Shown one piece after another: positions 5,736-9,167 of a stretch of 9,167 bases of DNA (the stretch's first letter is position 1; every line of letters starts with the position of its first letter). Made by a program: the position numbers and the translations under genes. A model generated the notes under the pieces. That model did no database searches and was not told where the DNA came from. It saw only the letters and a program-made list of their open reading frames with translations. The DNA comes from Clostridia bacterium (GTDB lineage: Bacteria > Bacillota > Clostridia > Oscillospirales > CAG-272), in NCBI GenBank assembly GCA_017466495.1, contig JAFTUB010000108.1, positions 1 through 9,167 on the forward strand. The letters are read 5' to 3'.

Positions 5736-7442
5736 AAACCGAATATAGCCGTAGCAGGTTCCGTCCGTCCAAGGCTCTTCCCATATGCGGGCAAAAAAGC
5801 TGCCGTCGTCGGCAAAGACCAGCCGATAGCCCCCTGCCCCGTCCGGCTCTGCGGACAGCTCCCGCACACAGCGGTTCAGGTGGTCCCAATGCCAAAAGAC
5901 ATCGAAGCCATCCAGCTTTTTGGTGGGGGTTTCCCATGGGCTGTACAGGAAGGACTCGTTGGTGGACATGGGGATCACATCACAGGGGACGGTCCCGCCA
6001 TAGCAGGCAGCCATGGCACCGTAAAGACTCCATTCTCCCGCGGTAACGCCCACAATATGCCCGTTGAAGTAATAATTCTGCTCCTGCAGGAAGGTGGCAT
6101 TGCACCCGATCAGGGCAACTCGCTTGCCCTTCAGCGGCTCTTCCTCCGCCTGCATCTTCGCCACCACCGCCTCAACCACCGCACGGTCATTGCGGTAGGT
6201 CGCCCGATAATCGTACATCTCGGACACCGATGCCACGCAGAACAGGCACACCGTCAAGCCGCACAGCAGGGCCCGCAGTTTCACCTGTCGCCGCAAAAGC
6301 AGACGGAGAGTGAGGTCAATGAGGAATGCCAGTCCCACAAAGGAAGGAACTGTGTTCCGCATGGAGAAAAAGGGATTGGCAATGAAGAAAAAGATGCTGA
6401 TGGGTGCCAGGGTCAGAAGCAAGCCGAACACGTAGGCCCACAGAATCCGCCGCCCCGGGGCTTTTCCCTCTTCTCCCTCGGCTTGTGCGGGCGGCAGGGC
6501 AACCGTCTTCTCTTTTGCGATGAGCCAACTCAACAGAACCGCAAAAGCAAGGCACCCCAAGAGCCACAGCCACTTCCCCTGGGAAAAGAGCATCTGTATT
6601 CCCCGGCCAAAGCCGCCGAAGGTGATGGCGGCACCTGCACCGAAGAAAGCCTCCAACACCTGCCCACATACTTCGGGCAGAAATACCCTGAAATACCAGG
6701 GGTTGTCCGGGAGGGCAAGTACCATGCGTCCTGAAATCGCCCCGGCACCGGCAAAGAGGGAGGTAACAAGGAAATACACCCCGGCCGCCCCAAAGGTCCA
6801 CAGGGCGAGAAGCCCACGCCGATTGCCCTGGAACAGGAAATCCAGCATCAGCAGAAGCGAAGCCGCTGCCGCCAGCACCAGGCTCTGCTCGTAATACCCG
6901 TAGGCCAGCAAGAGGGTGGGAAAATACAGCACAGCGAAGAGCGGCCGCTTCTCCTCCGCAAAGCGGCAGAGGAACCACAAGGAGAGCGAGCCCCAAAACA
7001 TCCCGCAGATGAGCCGCGTGGAGGCCGACACCCAATAGGTGCCCTCGATGCCGAAAGGCATGAGGGTGTAGAGAATGAGAAACATCCGGCCCGTGCCGAA
7101 CCGGCGGCGGAGCGTACTCTGCCACAGCATAGCCGATCCGGCATAAAGGGCAGACAGCAGGAAGACGCACACCGTCATGCACCCGCTGAATCGGCTCCAA
7201 AAATACAGATCGGTGAGGGCGGCCAGGGGGCGAGAGACCAGCAGCCCCTGTTCCATCAGCAGCGCACCGTAATCGGGACAGCTGGGGAAATTGATATACT
7301 GGATATAGTCATCCAGCTGCCAGAAATACCCCCCATCCCACACGGTGTAGCGAAAGAAGATCGCCCCGAACACCGCAAAAAAGAGGATGGGCTTCTGCCA
7401 GCGGTCGATCCACCGACCAAGCGCCCGAAGCTTCTCCTTCAT
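5724..7442 (-). CDS. Polytopic membrane protein, putative GT-C type glycosyltransferase
   Basis: I do not recognise this 572-residue protein as a named family member. It has many hydrophobic segments between about residues 18 and 405 (I judge ten or more), and a soluble C-terminal domain of about 165 residues (408-572) that is rich in aromatic residues. The first loop after the first membrane segment carries FWQLDDYIQY with Asp44-Asp45. An acidic pair at this place, followed by a loop such as LLVSRPL, is characteristic of GT-C glycosyltransferases that use lipid-linked sugars on the outer face of the membrane. The middle holds a charged loop (311-331, KEKTVALPPAQAEGEEGK region) expected in the cytoplasm. 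Its ATG overlaps the galM stop by four bases (ATGA), and no good Shine-Dalgarno sequence precedes it, so translation depends on coupling to galM. Together with galE and galM this suggests use of a galactose donor, which is inference. It could also be a polymer-synthesis or lipid-sugar protein without transfer activity. Confidence 0.6.
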   Translation of the reverse strand: MKEKLRALGRWIDRWQKPILFFAVFGAIFFRYTVWDGGYFWQLDDYIQYINFPSCPDYGALLMEQGLLVSRPLAALTDLYFWSRFSGCMTVCVFLLSALYAGSAMLWQSTLRRRFGTGRMFLILYTLMPFGIEGTYWVSASTRLICGMFWGSLSLWFLCRFAEEKRPLFAVLYFPTLLLAYGYYEQSLVLAAAASLLLMLDFLFQGNRRGLLALWTFGAAGVYFLVTSLFAGAGAISGRMVLALPDNPWYFRVFLPEVCGQVLEAFFGAGAAITFGGFGRGIQMLFSQGKWLWLLGCLAFAVLLSWLIAKEKTVALPPAQAEGEEGKAPGRRILWAYVFGLLLTLAPISIFFFIANPFFSMRNTVPSFVGLAFLIDLTLRLLLRRQVKLRALLCGLTVCLFCVASVSEMYDYRATYRNDRAVVEAVVAKMQAEEEPLKGKRVALIGCNATFLQEQNYYFNGHIVGVTAGEWSLYGAMAACYGGTVPCDVIPMSTNESFLYSPWETPTKKLDGFDVFWHWDHLNRCVRELSAEPDGAGGYRLVFADDGSFFARIWEEPWTDGTCYGYIRFTET

Positions 7443-8488
7443 CGAACCGAGAAAGCGTAGACGGTGCGGGAAGTGAATACCTCCCCCGGAGCCAGCGTCC
7501 CGTCGGTGAAAAGGGGATGATGCATACTGTCGGGCATGGATTGGGTCTCCAGGCAGACGGCATGATGCTTCTGCTGGGGATACCCGCCCTTGAAGGGAAC
7601 CGGCTCGGTCATCACGTTGCCGGTATAGAGCTGAATACAGGGACGGTCGGTGAAAATCTGCATCACCCGGCCGCTGTGGGGATCGTAAAGCTCACCCCGA
7701 AGGATGGGCTCGTCCAATGCGCCCCCCGTCAGGTTGAAGCAATGGTCATACCCGCCGCCGTACTGCAGATCCCGATTGTCCGCACCGATGTCCCGGCCGA
7801 TGGCCTTTGAGGTACGGAAATCAAAAGGCGTCCCCTCCACCGGAACAAGCCGTCCCGTGGGGATCAGGGCAGCATCGGTTTCCAGGTAGCTGTCCGCATC
7901 CAGCCAAAGGGTATGATCGAAAATCGGTCCGGAGGCATAGCCGCCGAGATTGAAATACGCATGATTGGTGAGATTGATCACCGTCTTGCGGTCTGTCTCA
8001 GCGCGATAGTCCAGCATCAGCCGATTGTCCTCAGTGAGGGTATAGGTCACCGTCACCGCAAGATTCCCGGGAAATCCCTCTTCCCCGTGGGGGGAGTAGG
8101 TGCGCAAGGTGAGAGAATCCTCCCCCGCCTCGGCCTTCCACAGCTTCTCATTGAAACCGTGGAAGCCGCCGTGGAGAAGGTTCTTGCCGTTTTCGTTGGC
8201 ACCCACGCAGTACTCGGTGCCGTCCAGGGTAAAGCGAGCCCCTGCAATGCGGTTGCCCCAGCGCCCGATCAGAGCGCCCTGATAGCCGTCGGCGCGGCAA
8301 TAATCCTCCAAACTGTCATAGCCGCAGATCACATCTGCCGGCTTGCCCTCACGGTCGGGGACAATGATCTGCATCAGCGCCCCGCCGTAGGTGGTAATCT
8401 TTACCTGCATCCCCGCCGTGTTGGCAAGGGTATAGGCCTCGACCTCACGGCCGTCATCCATGCGGCCGAACACAGTTTTCTGTACCAT
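7439..8488 (-). CDS. galM: Aldose 1-epimerase (galactose mutarotase)
   Basis: The protein has 349 residues, the usual family length. It interconverts the alpha and beta anomers of galactose (and glucose) in the cytoplasm and feeds the Leloir pathway. Visible family motifs are GRWGNRI (75-81), NGKNLLHGG (100-108) with His106, GEEGFPG (135-141), INLTNHAYFNLGG (171-183) with catalytic acid His176, YDHCF (247-251) with substrate-binding Asp248, and CLETQSMPDSMHHP (312-325) with general base Glu314. All catalytic residues are present, so it should be active. It follows galE by 24 bases, with GGGGGA at 8497-8502 as a modest ribosome binding site eight bases before the ATG. Its stop overlaps the start of the membrane protein gene. 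The galE-galM pairing fits galactose use or UDP-galactose supply. Confidence 0.95.
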   Translation of the reverse strand: MVQKTVFGRMDDGREVEAYTLANTAGMQVKITTYGGALMQIIVPDREGKPADVICGYDSLEDYCRADGYQGALIGRWGNRIAGARFTLDGTEYCVGANENGKNLLHGGFHGFNEKLWKAEAGEDSLTLRTYSPHGEEGFPGNLAVTVTYTLTEDNRLMLDYRAETDRKTVINLTNHAYFNLGGYASGPIFDHTLWLDADSYLETDAALIPTGRLVPVEGTPFDFRTSKAIGRDIGADNRDLQYGGGYDHCFNLTGGALDEPILRGELYDPHSGRVMQIFTDRPCIQLYTGNVMTEPVPFKGGYPQQKHHAVCLETQSMPDSMHHPLFTDGTLAPGEVFTSRTVYAFSVR

Positions 8489-8512
8489 TATCTCGATCCC
8501 CCAAATTCGGAT

Positions 8513-9167
8513 TTACGCGTCGGGATAGCCGTCGGGATTCTTCGCCTGCCAGTTGGCGGCGTCACGGCACATCTCATCAATGCCGTATTCCGCGCGCCAG
8601 CCCAACTCTGCCGCAGCCTTGGCAGGATCGGCGTAGCAGACGGCAATGTCCCCGGGACGGCGGCCTACGATCTGATAAGGCACGGGACGGCCGGTGGCCG
8701 CCTCATATGCATGGACAATATCCAGCACCGAATAGCCCACACCGGTGCCCACATTGAAGTAGTCCACACCGCACTTGGTCTCGGCCAATGCCAGCGCCTT
8801 CAGATGTGCACGGGCAAGATCCACCACGTGGATGTAGTCCCGCACGCCGGTGCCGTCGTGGGTGTCGTAATCGTTGCCGAACACGTTCAGCTTCTCCAGC
8901 TTGCCCGCCGACACCTTGACGATATAGGGCAGAAGATTGTTGGGAATACCGCAGGGATCCTCGCCGATCAGGCCGCTCTCATGGGCGCCGATGGGGTTGA
9001 AATAGCGCAGCAGGCAGATGCTCCACTGGGGGTCGGCCACGGCGATGTCCCTGAGCATCTGCTCGATCATCACCTTGGTGTAGCCGTAGGGGTTGGTGGC
9101 GGAGGTGGGCATGTCCTCCCGGAAAGGCACGGGATTGTTCATGCCGTATACGGTGGCGGAGGAGGAG
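8513..9167 (-). CDS. galE: UDP-glucose 4-epimerase, N-terminal part outside the window
   Basis: The frame is open to the right edge, so the gene is cut at its 5' end. The visible part, about 217 residues, is roughly the C-terminal two thirds of a ~335-residue enzyme. It begins SSSATVYG at 9166-9143, the motif that holds the catalytic Ser (Ser124 in E. coli GalE), so the ATG at 9142 is internal and not the start. Next come NPYGYTK with the Tyr-x3-Lys pair (Y149 and K153 in E. coli), YFNPIGAHESGLIGEDP, RDYIHVVDLARAH and the C-terminal LGWRAEYGIDEMCRDAANWQ. These are diagnostic for GalE rather than other short-chain sugar epimerases. It interconverts UDP-glucose and UDP-galactose using bound NAD in the cytoplasm. 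The NAD-binding GxxGxxG motif lies outside the window. It is the first visible gene of the operon with galM; the promoter is out of view. Confidence 0.95.
   Translation of the reverse strand, partial: SSSATVYGMNNPVPFREDMPTSATNPYGYTKVMIEQMLRDIAVADPQWSICLLRYFNPIGAHESGLIGEDPCGIPNNLLPYIVKVSAGKLEKLNVFGNDYDTHDGTGVRDYIHVVDLARAHLKALALAETKCGVDYFNVGTGVGYSVLDIVHAYEAATGRPVPYQIVGRRPGDIAVCYADPAKAAAELGWRAEYGIDEMCRDAANWQAKNPDGYPDA

Noticed and set aside
5880..6734. Plus-strand open frame (284 codons) opposite the membrane protein gene
   Set aside because: It lacks a ribosome binding site and any recognisable domain, and lies inside a well-supported gene with clear membrane segments.
8513..9142. Complete short epimerase starting at the ATG at 9142
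   Set aside because: The frame continues to the window edge and encodes SSSATVYG, the active-site serine motif of GalE, just before that ATG, so the gene is cut by the window and not naturally short.

Overview
The window reads as a chromosomal segment from a Gram-positive, low-oxygen bacterium of the Bacillota, most likely class Clostridia (an Oscillospirales-like gut lineage is my best guess). The reasons are strong AAGGAGG-type ribosome binding sites, frequent GTG starts, a moderately high-GC coding bias, a Gld-like ABC/DUF4340 operon of a type common in Clostridia, and a Thr/Pro-rich lipoprotein linker. The taxonomic call is inference; there is no rRNA or marker gene here.

Layout. Positions 48-4493 hold a four-gene minus-strand operon in the order ATPase, ABC-2 permease, GldG-family protein, DUF4340 protein. 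Its genes are nearly fused (gaps of 3 and 13 nt, then a 1-nt TAATG overlap). A candidate extended -10 promoter lies at 4546-4554, and a hairpin terminator at 1-45 runs off the left edge. Positions 4494-4687 are a divergent intergenic region. On the plus strand, 4688-5665 encodes a secreted lipoprotein with a polysaccharide deacetylase domain carried on a 12-unit TTEAPA repeat linker. A nested inverted repeat at 5674-5735 separates it from a convergent minus-strand operon: galE (cut by the right edge), galM, and a large polytopic membrane protein that looks like a GT-C type glycosyltransferase. The last two share an ATGA overlap.

How the genes work together. The first operon probably makes one membrane complex: an ATPase, an integral permease, and two membrane-anchored extracytoplasmic proteins. 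Its substrate is unknown. The right-hand operon combines galactose interconversion (mutarotation of the free sugar, epimerisation of UDP-glucose and UDP-galactose) with a membrane protein likely to move sugars on the outer face of the membrane, so cell-surface galactose-containing glycan is a reasonable guess. The deacetylase would act on a surface polysaccharide or peptidoglycan outside the membrane. All three units point to the cell envelope.

No RNA genes, insertion sequences, CRISPR arrays or phage genes were seen. I found no clear evidence of an undescribed system. The items most worth a second look are the repeat-linker deacetylase, the unassigned GT-C-like protein and the Gld-like complex.
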